64,000 nucleotides of DNA from Shewanella indica (GTDB taxonomy: Bacteria > Pseudomonadota > Gammaproteobacteria > Enterobacterales > Shewanellaceae): NCBI RefSeq assembly GCF_002836975.1, contig NZ_NIJK01000027.1, positions 318,257-382,256 of the forward strand. The letters are read 5' to 3'. Below the pieces are notes generated by a model. That model was given only the letters and a program-made list of their open reading frames with translations. It was not told where the DNA came from and did no database searches. Made by a program: the position numbers and the translations under genes. The first letter of the stretch is position 1. Every line of letters begins with the position of its first letter. Shown here in pieces: positions 46,693 through 54,824 of the stretch.

Positions 46693-47331
46693 ATGCACAT
46701 TTTGTTAATCGGTGCCAATGGCCGTTCGGCGCAAGCCATCTTGCCGCGTTTGTTGGAGATAAAGGAAGTGCAACTGACGCTTTTTCTTCGAAGATCTGAA
46801 CGACTGCAACACCTCTACAATGACAGAGTTCGGCTGGTTGAGGGGGATGCCAACAAAGTCGATGACCTGGTCTCGGCATTGCCCGGAATCGATCTGGTGA
46901 TAAACACCATGGGTGGAATGGATTTGGACCGCAAGACCCGAAATCTGGTGCACGCCATGGAAAATGCTCAGGTGCAGCGCCTCGTTGCACTCAATGCCGG
47001 CGGTATCTATGAAGAACTTCCTGAACCCTTCAATAGCAGGGACAAGAGTATGGTGGGTTTCACCCGGCCTGTTAACCTCAGAAGTGCCAATGTTATCGAA
47101 GCTTCATCACTCGACTACACCATACTGCGCCCCGTCTGGTTAACCGATAAACCGATAGAAGAGTTTCAACTTACTCAAAAAGGCGAGTGCTTTCTGGGGA
47201 CCGAAACTTCCCGCGCCAGCTTGGGTAGATTTATTGCCATTTTGGCCAAGAATCCTAGCCTCTATAGCCGCTGTAATCTGGGAATAAGCCAAAGTGGCAC
47301 AGAGGGCGAGATGCCTGCCGCTTACCGCTGA
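46693..47331 (+). CDS. NAD(P)-binding atypical SDR (NmrA-like) protein
   Basis: The 212-residue protein has an N-terminal Rossmann motif LIGANGRSAQAILPRLL (GxxGxx), the typical VEGDANK Asp and VINTMGG turn, and YTILRPVWLTD in the C-terminal half, as in atypical (NmrA-like) SDR proteins that often bind NAD(P)H without classical Tyr/Lys catalysis. ATG 46693 follows GGAG at seven bases; the TTG TTG codons before it are not needed. No signal peptide, so it acts in the cytoplasm unlike its neighbours. It follows the hydrolase by 58 bases, with a hairpin between. Confidence 0.83.
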   Translation: MHILLIGANGRSAQAILPRLLEIKEVQLTLFLRRSERLQHLYNDRVRLVEGDANKVDDLVSALPGIDLVINTMGGMDLDRKTRNLVHAMENAQVQRLVALNAGGIYEELPEPFNSRDKSMVGFTRPVNLRSANVIEASSLDYTILRPVWLTDKPIEEFQLTQKGECFLGTETSRASLGRFIAILAKNPSLYSRCNLGISQSGTEGEMPAAYR

Positions 47332-47429
47332 AAGACATTGGTCTTTCCGCCAAACTTCACCGGCAATCCGCTGCTATCTGTCGCCAAGGCTGGTTCAACA
47401 ACGGGGTTTGAATTAAGCTGATATTTCGA

Positions 47430-48584
47430 GTGGCTTATAAAAGTGCTTTGCCTATGCCCAATATGACCAGGTTGCTGAATTTTTTGCTGATGCTGGGGTG
47501 TGATAGATGTGCCATCAAGACCCGGGAGCGCAAAGTCATTCAGGTCAACTTGGGCGTACTGGTTTCCGTAACAACTATATTGCTGTTTATTTTGGGTTTT
47601 TACATCAGCGGTAACCAAGGCTTTATTCTTTCCGGCTTGAATCAGCTACCCTTTGTTGCCCTGCTGCCTCTGGTGTTACTGCTCAACTACAAGGGAAAGT
47701 TCTTTGCCGCCAGGTGGTGTTTAATGCTGCTGTTGATGGCCGATGCCGCCACAGCTTTAATGACGGCCCAAGGTACCAGTATCAAAATCCACAGCTATTA
47801 CCTGCTGTTTGCCATCATGTTGGTTGTACTGTTTGAGATCCGTGAATGGCGTTCCATCCTGATCCTGATGTTAGCCAATCTGGGGTTGTTCAGCTTCTTT
47901 GAGCTGCACGGCTGGCCATCCCACCCTGATATCGCCCTGCTTTCTACACACACTCTGGCCATTTTAAAGGCCTTGGTGATCTGCTCATGTATTATCAGCT
48001 CCTGCGCCATACTGCTGATCAGCGAAATGTATGCCGAGCGCACCGAGCTGGTACTGCAACATCAGGCCGACACAGACACCTTGACCGGATTGCTCAACCG
48101 CCGCGCATTCATGCGCCAAGTCGCACTGCAAAGAGAGCAGCCGGGCTGCTGGGTACTTGCCCTGTTGGATCTGGATTTCTTCAAGAAGATAAACGATAAC
48201 TTTGGCCATGATGCCGGCGATGTCGCCCTTATTCATGTCAGTAAGCTGCTCAAGAAAGCGCTCAAGCCTCAGGAGCGACTGGCCAGAATAGGCGGGGAAG
48301 AGTTTGCCTTGCTGCTGAGGCTGGATGAACCCGGGACTCAGGCCCTGCAGCAAAGAGGCGAGCAACTCCTTGAGTCCCTCAGACAACAAGGCCTGGAATA
48401 TCAAAGCCATTACATACAACTGACAGCTTCTGTTGGCCTGGCAACTCTCGATCCTGGAGATAGTGCAAGCGAGGCACTCAAGCAGGCTGACAAGGCTCTG
48501 TATCAGGCCAAGATAAATGGTCGTAACCGAGTGGAGCTGGCAGGCGCGGTATTGCAGCCACTGAAAAGAAAAAGCCAGTCATAG
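47430..48584 (+). CDS. Diguanylate cyclase with multi-helix membrane domain
   Basis: The 384-residue protein has about five or six hydrophobic segments (about 40-200, beginning VIQVNLGVLVSVTTILLFILG) and a C-terminal GGDEF domain with GGEEF at 288-292. The stretch five residues before it is KPQE, so the RxxD I-site is absent and product inhibition is not expected, in contrast to the other cyclase in this window. The N-terminus contains two Cys (CDRC) near residues 24-27, and starts at ATG 47430, 47454 or 47463 are all possible. Its stop codon sits in the loop of the terminator hairpin. Confidence 0.9.
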   Translation: MAYKSALPMPNMTRLLNFLLMLGCDRCAIKTRERKVIQVNLGVLVSVTTILLFILGFYISGNQGFILSGLNQLPFVALLPLVLLLNYKGKFFAARWCLMLLLMADAATALMTAQGTSIKIHSYYLLFAIMLVVLFEIREWRSILILMLANLGLFSFFELHGWPSHPDIALLSTHTLAILKALVICSCIISSCAILLISEMYAERTELVLQHQADTDTLTGLLNRRAFMRQVALQREQPGCWVLALLDLDFFKKINDNFGHDAGDVALIHVSKLLKKALKPQERLARIGGEEFALLLRLDEPGTQALQQRGEQLLESLRQQGLEYQSHYIQLTASVGLATLDPGDSASEALKQADKALYQAKINGRNRVELAGAVLQPLKRKSQS

Positions 48585-48598
48585 TGACTGGCTTTTTG
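48570..48598 (+). terminator. Terminator overlapping the cyclase stop codon
   Basis: GCCAGTCA (48574-48581), loop TAG (the stop codon) and TGACTGGC (48585-48592), followed by TTTTT. The last codons of the gene form the 5' strand of the stem. It can also serve the convergent sspB gene. Confidence 0.85.
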
Positions 48599-48628
48599 CA
48601 ATGCTTTAGCTGAAGCGTCAACCCGGCT

Positions 48629-49081
48629 TTATTTAACCAAAGTCAGGTGGCCACGCCGTTTGGGCTTGTCTGCTGTAGGTTCAGTTTCGGCTTCAGTCCG
48701 TGGCTGTTCAACCTCTTCAACCACATTCAGCAGTGATTCTTCACCCTCTTCAAGCAGATAGGCGTCTTCCATATCGAATACTGTGCCGGCACCATTTTCA
48801 CGGGCATAGATGGCAACAATAGAAGCCATAGGCAGCAGCACCTGCTGTGGTACACCACCGAAACGGGCATTGAACTCAACAAACTCGTTACCGAGCTTCA
48901 GGCCACCGACAGCACTGCCGGCGACATTCAGTACAATTTGACCATCCTTAACATACTGCAGCGGTACCTGAGTATCCGGCATAGTGGCATCCACTACCAG
49001 ATGTGGAGTCAGCTGATTATCCATCAGCCACTCATAGTAAGCTCTAAGCAAATATGGACGACTTGGGGTCAAATCTTTCAT
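48629..49081 (-). CDS. sspB: Stringent starvation protein B, ClpXP adaptor
   Basis: SspB delivers ssrA-tagged proteins to ClpXP. The 150-residue protein has the substrate-binding N-terminal domain (RPYLLRAYYEWLMDNQLTPHLVVDA, GQIVLNVAGSAVGGLKLGNEFVEFNARFGG) and an acidic linker with the C-terminal ClpX-binding tail (RRGHLTLVK). The start overlaps the sspA stop by one base, as is typical for sspA-sspB. Confidence 0.95.
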   Translation of the reverse strand: MKDLTPSRPYLLRAYYEWLMDNQLTPHLVVDATMPDTQVPLQYVKDGQIVLNVAGSAVGGLKLGNEFVEFNARFGGVPQQVLLPMASIVAIYARENGAGTVFDMEDAYLLEEGEESLLNVVEEVEQPRTEAETEPTADKPKRRGHLTLVK

Positions 49082-49710
49082 CAGATACCCATGCGCATTT
49101 CGCGCTCGGCTTCGGTCAGAGAGGCCTTAAAGGACTCACGCTCGAAAATACGGTTCATATAGGCTTTGATGTCTTTACCTGTGCGGTTATCCAGTTCGAT
49201 ACCCAGCACTGGCAGGCGCCACAACAAGGGGCCAAGATAACAATCGGCCAAACCGAACTCTTCACTCATGAAGTAAGGCATTTCGGCAAACACAGGCGCG
49301 ATAGACAGCAGGCTTTCCTGCAACTCTTTACGGGCCGCATCGGCGCGGTCACCCTTACGGATGCGATCAACCAGGCAATACCAGTCTGTATCGATGCGAT
49401 GCATCATCAGACGGCTTTGACCACGGGAAACTGGGTAAACGGGCATCAGCGGCGGGTGCGGGAAGCGCTCGTCCAGATACTCCATGATAATACGGCTTTC
49501 GTATAACACCAGTTCACGGTCGACCAGAGTTGGCACTGAGTTGTAAGGGTTGAGTTCCAGCAGATCCTCTGGCATATCATTGGGATCTACCTGCAACACA
49601 TCAACAGTTACCCCTTTTTCAGCCAATACGATGCGAACCTGATGGCTATAGAGATCATCGGCACCTGAGAACAGGGTCATGATAGAGCGTTTATTGGCAG
49701 CAACAGCCAT
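49081..49710 (-). CDS. sspA: Stringent starvation protein A
   Basis: SspA is a glutathione S-transferase-fold protein that binds RNA polymerase and alters transcription in stationary phase. The 209-residue protein has the thioredoxin-like N-terminal part (SIMTLFSGADDLYSHQVRIVLAEKG) and helical C-terminal part (FGLADCYLGPLLWRLPVLGI). Start: ATG 49710 (MAVAANK) with GGAGGG six bases upstream is preferred to the longer frame. It follows petC by 95 bases and precedes sspB with overlap. The petA-petB-petC-sspA-sspB order is common in this group. Confidence 0.95.
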   Translation of the reverse strand: MAVAANKRSIMTLFSGADDLYSHQVRIVLAEKGVTVDVLQVDPNDMPEDLLELNPYNSVPTLVDRELVLYESRIIMEYLDERFPHPPLMPVYPVSRGQSRLMMHRIDTDWYCLVDRIRKGDRADAARKELQESLLSIAPVFAEMPYFMSEEFGLADCYLGPLLWRLPVLGIELDNRTGKDIKAYMNRIFERESFKASLTEAEREMRMGI

Positions 49711-49805
49711 TGATACCCTCCGGAATTGAAAAAAACAAATGTAAACGAGGGGCAATGCCCCCCGTTTACATTATGCGGATAATATATTCTACCCCTTTCT
49801 AAGGG

Positions 49806-50540
49806 TTAGTGTACATCCTTCCAATATTCTTTCTTGAGCAGGTATGCGATCACAAAGAATATGAACAGGAAGCCGAGTACCCATTTACCCAGGTTTTCGC
49901 GCTCCAGTTTAACCGGCTCAGCCGAGTAAACCAGAAAACCGGTAAGGTCGCGAACAACCTGATCGTACTCTTCCGCGGACAGACTGCCACCTTCAGCTGG
50001 ATTCACACCTTTAACCTTAGTAACTTCTTTGCCATCAACAACTTCAGTTTCAATAACTGGAGTTGCGATGCCTTGCAGGCCTTCCAGCACATGCGGCATA
50101 CCGACTGACGGGAACACTGTGTTGTTCACGCCAAAAGGACGACTTGGGTCTTTGTAGAACCCTTTGAGGTAGGAATATACCCAATCTTCACCACGGACAC
50201 GGGCTACCAGAGTCAGGTCCGGTGGCGCGGCACCGAACCACTTGGCCGCATCTTTGGTTTCAATCGAGTTTTCCATCAGCTCGCCGATCTTGGCATCTGT
50301 GTGGATCAGCTTGCGCATCTCATCGACAGGAATATCCAGATCTTCGGCGACACGTTGGTAGCGCTGATATTGAGTGCTGTGACAACCGGCACAGTTGTCT
50401 TGAAACAACTCTACACCACGACGCAGCGACTCTTTATCTGTCAGATCAATATTGGCATCTTCCAGGTGCACATTGTGACCACTGGCGGCAGACACCATAC
50501 CAGGCACAAAGGCAACCAAAGCAATCAATAACTTTTTCAT
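49806..50540 (-). CDS. petC: Cytochrome c1 of the bc1 complex
   Basis: The 244-residue protein has a signal peptide, the haem c motif CAGCH (Cys50, Cys53, His54) and a Met axial ligand candidate in FPSVGMPHVLEG. A C-terminal membrane anchor follows (WVLGFLFIFFVIAYLLKKEYW). It accepts electrons from the Rieske protein and passes them to a soluble cytochrome c. It overlaps petB by four bases. Confidence 0.95.
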   Translation of the reverse strand: MKKLLIALVAFVPGMVSAASGHNVHLEDANIDLTDKESLRRGVELFQDNCAGCHSTQYQRYQRVAEDLDIPVDEMRKLIHTDAKIGELMENSIETKDAAKWFGAAPPDLTLVARVRGEDWVYSYLKGFYKDPSRPFGVNNTVFPSVGMPHVLEGLQGIATPVIETEVVDGKEVTKVKGVNPAEGGSLSAEEYDQVVRDLTGFLVYSAEPVKLERENLGKWVLGFLFIFFVIAYLLKKEYWKDVH

Positions 50541-51754
50541 TTGAATGTCACCCTTTCTGGTACTGGCTTGGTCTTTTCACTCTTGCTGTAGATGAACAAC
50601 AGCAGGAAGAAACCGAAGTAAGTGAAAGTAAAGATTCGGGCAACAATGGTCAGTGTTGGTGTCGCAGGTACCGCACCCAGGTAACCCAGGACGATAAAGG
50701 ACACGGCAAACTGAGCAATGTTCAGCTTGTGAATCATGCTGCGGTAGCGAACCGACTTGACCTTACAGCGATCCAGCCATGGCAACACAAAGAGTACGGC
50801 AATCGCCAGACCCATCATAACTACACCACCCAGCTTGTCCGGTACGGCCCGCAAGATGGCGTAGAACGGAGTGAAGTACCATACAGGCGCAATATGCTCA
50901 GGCGTCTTCATTGGGTTAGCAGCTTCGAAGTTAGGCTTCTCGAGGAAGTAACCACCACCTTCAGGCATAAAGAACAGCACGTAGCAGAAGACAATCAGGA
51001 AGCCGGCAACACCCATGATATCTTTTACAGTGAAGTAAGGATGGAATGGGATGCCATCAACAGGCCAGCCATTTTCATCTTTGTTCTTCTTAATTTCGAT
51101 ACCATCCGGGTTGTTGGAACCCACTTCATGCAGCGCAATCAGGTGCAGGAATACCAGTACCACGAGTACCAGAGGCAACGCGATAACGTGCAGAGCGAAG
51201 AAGCGGTTCAGGGTTGCACCTGAGATCACATAGTCACCACGGATCCACAGGGTCAAGTCATCACCGATAACCGGAATAGCACCGAACAGTGAGATAATTA
51301 CCTGAGCGCCCCAGTAGGACATCTGGCCCCATGGCAGCAGATAACCCATAAAGGCCTCGGCCATCAGTACCAGGAAGATCAACATACCAAACAGCCACAG
51401 CAGTTCACGAGGCTTTTGGTAAGAACCGTAGAGCAGGCCACGGAACATGTGCAGGTAAACCACCACAAAGAAGGCCGAAGCCCCGGTGGAGTGCATGTAA
51501 CGCAGCAACCAACCGTACTCGACATCACGCATGATGTATTCGATGGAGGCAAATGCGCCTTCGGCGGTAGGCACATAGTTCATGGTCAGCCAGATACCGG
51601 TCAGCAGCTGGTTTACCAGAACCAACAGTGCCAGAGAGCCGAAGAAATACCAGAAGTTAAAATTCTTGGGGGTGGCGTACTGACCAACATGGCGGTTATA
51701 AGTTGCCGTCATAGGGATACGCGCATCGATCCAGTCAATTATATTCTTAACCAT
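50537..51754 (-). CDS. petB: Cytochrome b of the bc1 complex
   Basis: The 405-residue integral membrane protein has eight-helix cytochrome b topology. The b-haem His ligands lie in LLRYMHSTGASAFFVVVYLHMF (helix B region) and FFALHVIALPLVLVVLVFLHLIALHEVGSN (helix D region). The Q_o-site PEWY-type motif is replaced by a PVWYF pattern (IAPVWYFTPF). It oxidises ubiquinol. It overlaps both neighbours by one to four bases, so the three genes are coupled. Confidence 0.95.
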   Translation of the reverse strand: MVKNIIDWIDARIPMTATYNRHVGQYATPKNFNFWYFFGSLALLVLVNQLLTGIWLTMNYVPTAEGAFASIEYIMRDVEYGWLLRYMHSTGASAFFVVVYLHMFRGLLYGSYQKPRELLWLFGMLIFLVLMAEAFMGYLLPWGQMSYWGAQVIISLFGAIPVIGDDLTLWIRGDYVISGATLNRFFALHVIALPLVLVVLVFLHLIALHEVGSNNPDGIEIKKNKDENGWPVDGIPFHPYFTVKDIMGVAGFLIVFCYVLFFMPEGGGYFLEKPNFEAANPMKTPEHIAPVWYFTPFYAILRAVPDKLGGVVMMGLAIAVLFVLPWLDRCKVKSVRYRSMIHKLNIAQFAVSFIVLGYLGAVPATPTLTIVARIFTFTYFGFFLLLFIYSKSEKTKPVPERVTFK

Positions 51755-52344
51755 TATGCAGCTCCCTGGTCTACGCCGATGAGCACGTTACCATCATCAA
51801 TGTATTGATGTGGGGGAATCACCAGGTTCAGTGGAGCAGGTACGCCCTGGAAGACGCGACCGGCCATATCGAACTTGGAACCGTGACATGGACAGAAGAA
51901 ACCTGAAGTCACACCTTCAACCTGCTCTGCAAAAGAGTCTGGCAGGTAAGTAGGTGAACAACCCAGGTGAGTACAAATACCTACGGCAATAAAGTACTCA
52001 GGCTTAATAGAACGTACGCCATTTTGGGCGTAATCAGGCTGCTGTAGTTCGTCAGAAGCCGGATCCCGCAATCTGTCATCGTGGGTGGGGAGCTCATTAA
52101 GAACTTCCTCGGTACGGCGGACAATCCATACGGGCTTGCCACGCCATTCCACACGGATCAGCTGACCTGGCTCTAGCTTACTGATATTTACTTCTACCGG
52201 TGCACCTGCAGCTTTCGCTTTGGCACTCGGATTCCATGACTTTATAAAGGGAACCGCTACAGCGACGGCACCAGCACCGCCCACTACGGCGGTTGCAGCT
52301 GTCAGGAATCTGCGACGTCCGGTATCGACTGGCGCATTGCTCAT
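51754..52344 (-). CDS. petA: Rieske iron-sulfur subunit of the bc1 complex
   Basis: The 196-residue protein has an N-terminal membrane/Tat-type segment (RRRFLTAATAVVGGAGAVAVAVPF, twin Arg present) and the Rieske 2Fe-2S ligands in CTHLGCSP and CPCHGSKFD. It transfers electrons from quinol to cytochrome c1. It is the first gene of petABC. A TATAAT -10 lies about 100 bases upstream. Confidence 0.95.
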   Translation of the reverse strand: MSNAPVDTGRRRFLTAATAVVGGAGAVAVAVPFIKSWNPSAKAKAAGAPVEVNISKLEPGQLIRVEWRGKPVWIVRRTEEVLNELPTHDDRLRDPASDELQQPDYAQNGVRSIKPEYFIAVGICTHLGCSPTYLPDSFAEQVEGVTSGFFCPCHGSKFDMAGRVFQGVPAPLNLVIPPHQYIDDGNVLIGVDQGAA

Positions 52345-52442
52345 CCACTTATCTCCCAGAGGGTGTTGGAATTTTTGTTTTTCAAGACTTTAGGCCTCTT
52401 AGTTCTCACTAAAGGGAAAAGCCGAATTTTGAGGCGGGGCTC

Positions 52443-52448
52443 ATTATA
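52443..52448 (-). promoter_or_regulatory. -10 element of the petABC promoter
   Basis: TATAAT on the minus strand, with TSS near 52436. No clear -35 at 17 bases; TTGACT lies 23 bases upstream of it. The rest of the 52345-52676 gap shows no gene. Confidence 0.5.
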
Positions 52449-52678
52449 GCGAAAAATTAGAAGCAGATCATAGTCAAAAGACATAAGTTGGTTAAGGAGA
52501 TTACAGTTTTTTAGCCGCCTGGGTTAAAAAAACAGCGGATTTAGGCTGCAAAACACCAGCATCTCGAAAGTAATTTAACTAAAGCTAAATCATAACCATT
52601 TGACTATTAACAATATATTCTTGGTTTACACATTAATACTTATAATTCTGTGACTTTCGCATCAAGCTGAGAAAAAGA

Positions 52679-52710
52679 TAAAAAAAGACCCGGAACCAGT
52701 CCGGGTCTTT
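52679..52710 (-). terminator. Terminator of hflKC
   Basis: GACCCGGA (52687-52694), loop ACCAG, TCCGGGTC (52700-52707); a run of A on the plus strand gives the U-tract. It lies just after the hflC stop. Confidence 0.85.
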
Positions 52711-52722
52711 CAAGCAACACTG

Positions 52723-53646
52723 TTACTTGCCTTTTTGCTTCATGTATTTGAAGAATTCGCTGTCCGGCTCCAGCACCATAATGTCTGATTTACCGGCAAA
52801 ACTAGCCTTATAGGCTTCCAGGCTGCGCAGGAAACTAAAGAACTCAGGATCCTTGGTATAAGCATCAGCGTAAATCTTGGCGGCAATGGCGTCACCTTCA
52901 CCACGAATGTTTTCCGCTTCACGACGAGCATTGGCCAGAGTCACCACCACGTTGGCGTCGGTCATGGCGCGAATTCTCTCGGCCGCTTCCTTACCTTCAG
53001 CCCTGTGTTTTTTGGCTACCGCCTGACGCTCGGCACGCATCCGTTGGAAGATACTGTGGCTGACGTTGGATGGCAGGTTTATCTGTTTCACCCTGACATC
53101 GACCACTTCTATACCCAGACCTTCGGCACTCTTGGCAGCATTTTCCAGAGTAATACGCATCAGGTCATCACGGCTACTGCTCTCGGCCAAGTTTGTGCTG
53201 CCTTCGCTGGTGCCGGAAACAATCTGCTTGATGGTCAGTTTACCGAACTCGGTACGCAGGTCACTGTTGATCTTGCGCTGCAGCAACGACTCTGCCTTGG
53301 ACTTGTTGCCACCTTCTGTTGCCAGATAGTATTTTTCAAAGTCCTTGATACGCCACTTGACATAAGAATCCACCATCAGGTCTTTCTTCTCAGAGGTCAC
53401 AAAGCGGTCGGCGGCGCCATCCAGGGTCTGGATACGGGCATCCATATAACGGACTTTGTCGATCAGCGGGATCTTAACGTTGAGACCCGGGCCATAAACT
53501 CGGGGCACCATCTTACCGTCAACATTGTCTTTCAACACTTCACCAAAGCGGGAAACTATAGCTCGTTCCCCTTCATTGACTACCATCAATGAAGACACAC
53601 CAACAATCGCCAGCAGGGCAATAATAATGAGTACAAATCTGCTCAT
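52723..53646 (-). CDS. hflC: HflC, modulator of FtsH protease
   Basis: HflC, with HflK, forms the inner-membrane cage that regulates FtsH. The 307-residue protein has one N-terminal membrane helix (IIALLAIVGVSSLMVV), the SPFH/prohibitin domain (ERAIVSRFGEVL) and a helical C-terminal region rich in Ala/Arg/Glu (KKHRAEGKEAAERIRAM). It lies three bases after hflK in the same operon. Confidence 0.95.
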   Translation of the reverse strand: MSRFVLIIIALLAIVGVSSLMVVNEGERAIVSRFGEVLKDNVDGKMVPRVYGPGLNVKIPLIDKVRYMDARIQTLDGAADRFVTSEKKDLMVDSYVKWRIKDFEKYYLATEGGNKSKAESLLQRKINSDLRTEFGKLTIKQIVSGTSEGSTNLAESSSRDDLMRITLENAAKSAEGLGIEVVDVRVKQINLPSNVSHSIFQRMRAERQAVAKKHRAEGKEAAERIRAMTDANVVVTLANARREAENIRGEGDAIAAKIYADAYTKDPEFFSFLRSLEAYKASFAGKSDIMVLEPDSEFFKYMKQKGK

Positions 53647-53649
53647 GGT

Positions 53650-54789
53650 TTACTCCCTCCCCTGACGGATACGCTCTTCGCGGGACATGCGTCCGTTGAA
53701 GCTGCTGTTATTGGTATTTCTTTGGCTGCTGACGGCATCCACATGCTGCTCGGGTTCCTGCTCCGCTTTAGGTTTAGGCTTATCTTCCTGAGACATCAGC
53801 TTATCCAGCGGCAGATACATCAGGTTGCCGTTATTTTTGGCATCTATCAGTACCTTGTTGGTATCACTGAACACCTGCTGCATTGCATCGATATAGAGAC
53901 GATCACGAGTAACCTCTGGGGCCAGCTTATATTCAGGCAGCAGCTTGTTGAACTTGGCTACAGCACCTTCTGCATCCTGAACAACACGCTCTTTATAAGC
54001 GCGGGCATCCTGGCTGATACGTTCCACCTGACCACGGGCCTTAGGTTCGATTTCCAGCTGATAAGCTTCGGCCTGACGGATATAGGTGTGCTCGTCTTCC
54101 TGTGCTGAAATTGCGTCATCAAAGGCATCTTTCACTTCTTCCGGCGGTCTGGCCGGCAGGAAGTTAACGTCTTCAATCTGCAATCCCAGATTGTAAGGTG
54201 CAATGATACGTTCAATCTCGGCGCGGGTGTCATCACGTACCTTGGCACGCCCGGTTGTCAAAATATCATTCATCTTTGAATGACCTATGACATAACGCAA
54301 CGCACTGTCGGTGGCTTCACGCAGGCTCGAGTTAGCATCAACGGCACTAAACAGATACTGGTAGGCATCTTTCACCTTATACTGCACATCAAGCTCGACC
54401 ACGACCATATTTTCATCGGCGGTCAGCATGCTGCCTGAAGCGGGAATAGAGCGCACCGATGCAACATCTACCGGTAAAACCGTATCGATAAAGGTGGCTT
54501 TCCAGTGTAAGCCAGGACCAACTTCGCCGACGTGTTCACCGAAACGCAGCACTACGCCCTGCTCCGCTTCCTTGATAGTGTAGAAACCGGAAAAACCCCA
54601 TACTGCCAGGGCAATACCTGCAACTATGGCCAGTGTTCCCATGCTGAAGCCTGAACCACCGTTGCCCTTGCCGCCAAAGCGTTTGGCCAGATTGCGAAAT
54701 ACATCGTCCAGATCCGGTGGCCCCTTGTCGTTGCCACCTTTGTTTCCCCAAGGATCATTACCCTTGTTACCGGGCTCGTTCCAAGCCAT
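53650..54789 (-). CDS. hflK: HflK, modulator of FtsH protease
   Basis: The 379-residue protein has a Gly/Asn/Asp-rich N-terminus (WNEPGNKGNDPWGNKGGNDK), a membrane helix (TLAIVAGIALAVWGFSGFYTI), the SPFH domain (EAEQGVVLRFGEHVGEVGPGLHWK) and a polar C-terminal tail. It is the partner of HflC, and the pair modulates FtsH degradation of membrane proteins. The hflX gene precedes it by 35 bases, the usual order hflX-hflK-hflC. Confidence 0.95.
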   Translation of the reverse strand: MAWNEPGNKGNDPWGNKGGNDKGPPDLDDVFRNLAKRFGGKGNGGSGFSMGTLAIVAGIALAVWGFSGFYTIKEAEQGVVLRFGEHVGEVGPGLHWKATFIDTVLPVDVASVRSIPASGSMLTADENMVVVELDVQYKVKDAYQYLFSAVDANSSLREATDSALRYVIGHSKMNDILTTGRAKVRDDTRAEIERIIAPYNLGLQIEDVNFLPARPPEEVKDAFDDAISAQEDEHTYIRQAEAYQLEIEPKARGQVERISQDARAYKERVVQDAEGAVAKFNKLLPEYKLAPEVTRDRLYIDAMQQVFSDTNKVLIDAKNNGNLMYLPLDKLMSQEDKPKPKAEQEPEQHVDAVSSQRNTNNSSFNGRMSREERIRQGRE

Positions 54790-54824
54790 TTAACTCTCCA
54801 TAAGTGGATGAATAAACGAGATTA

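Noticed and set aside
50222..51223. A 333-codon plus-strand frame across petC and petB
   Set aside because: Antisense to two conserved cytochrome genes; its His/Gln/Arg-rich translation looks like a composition artefact.
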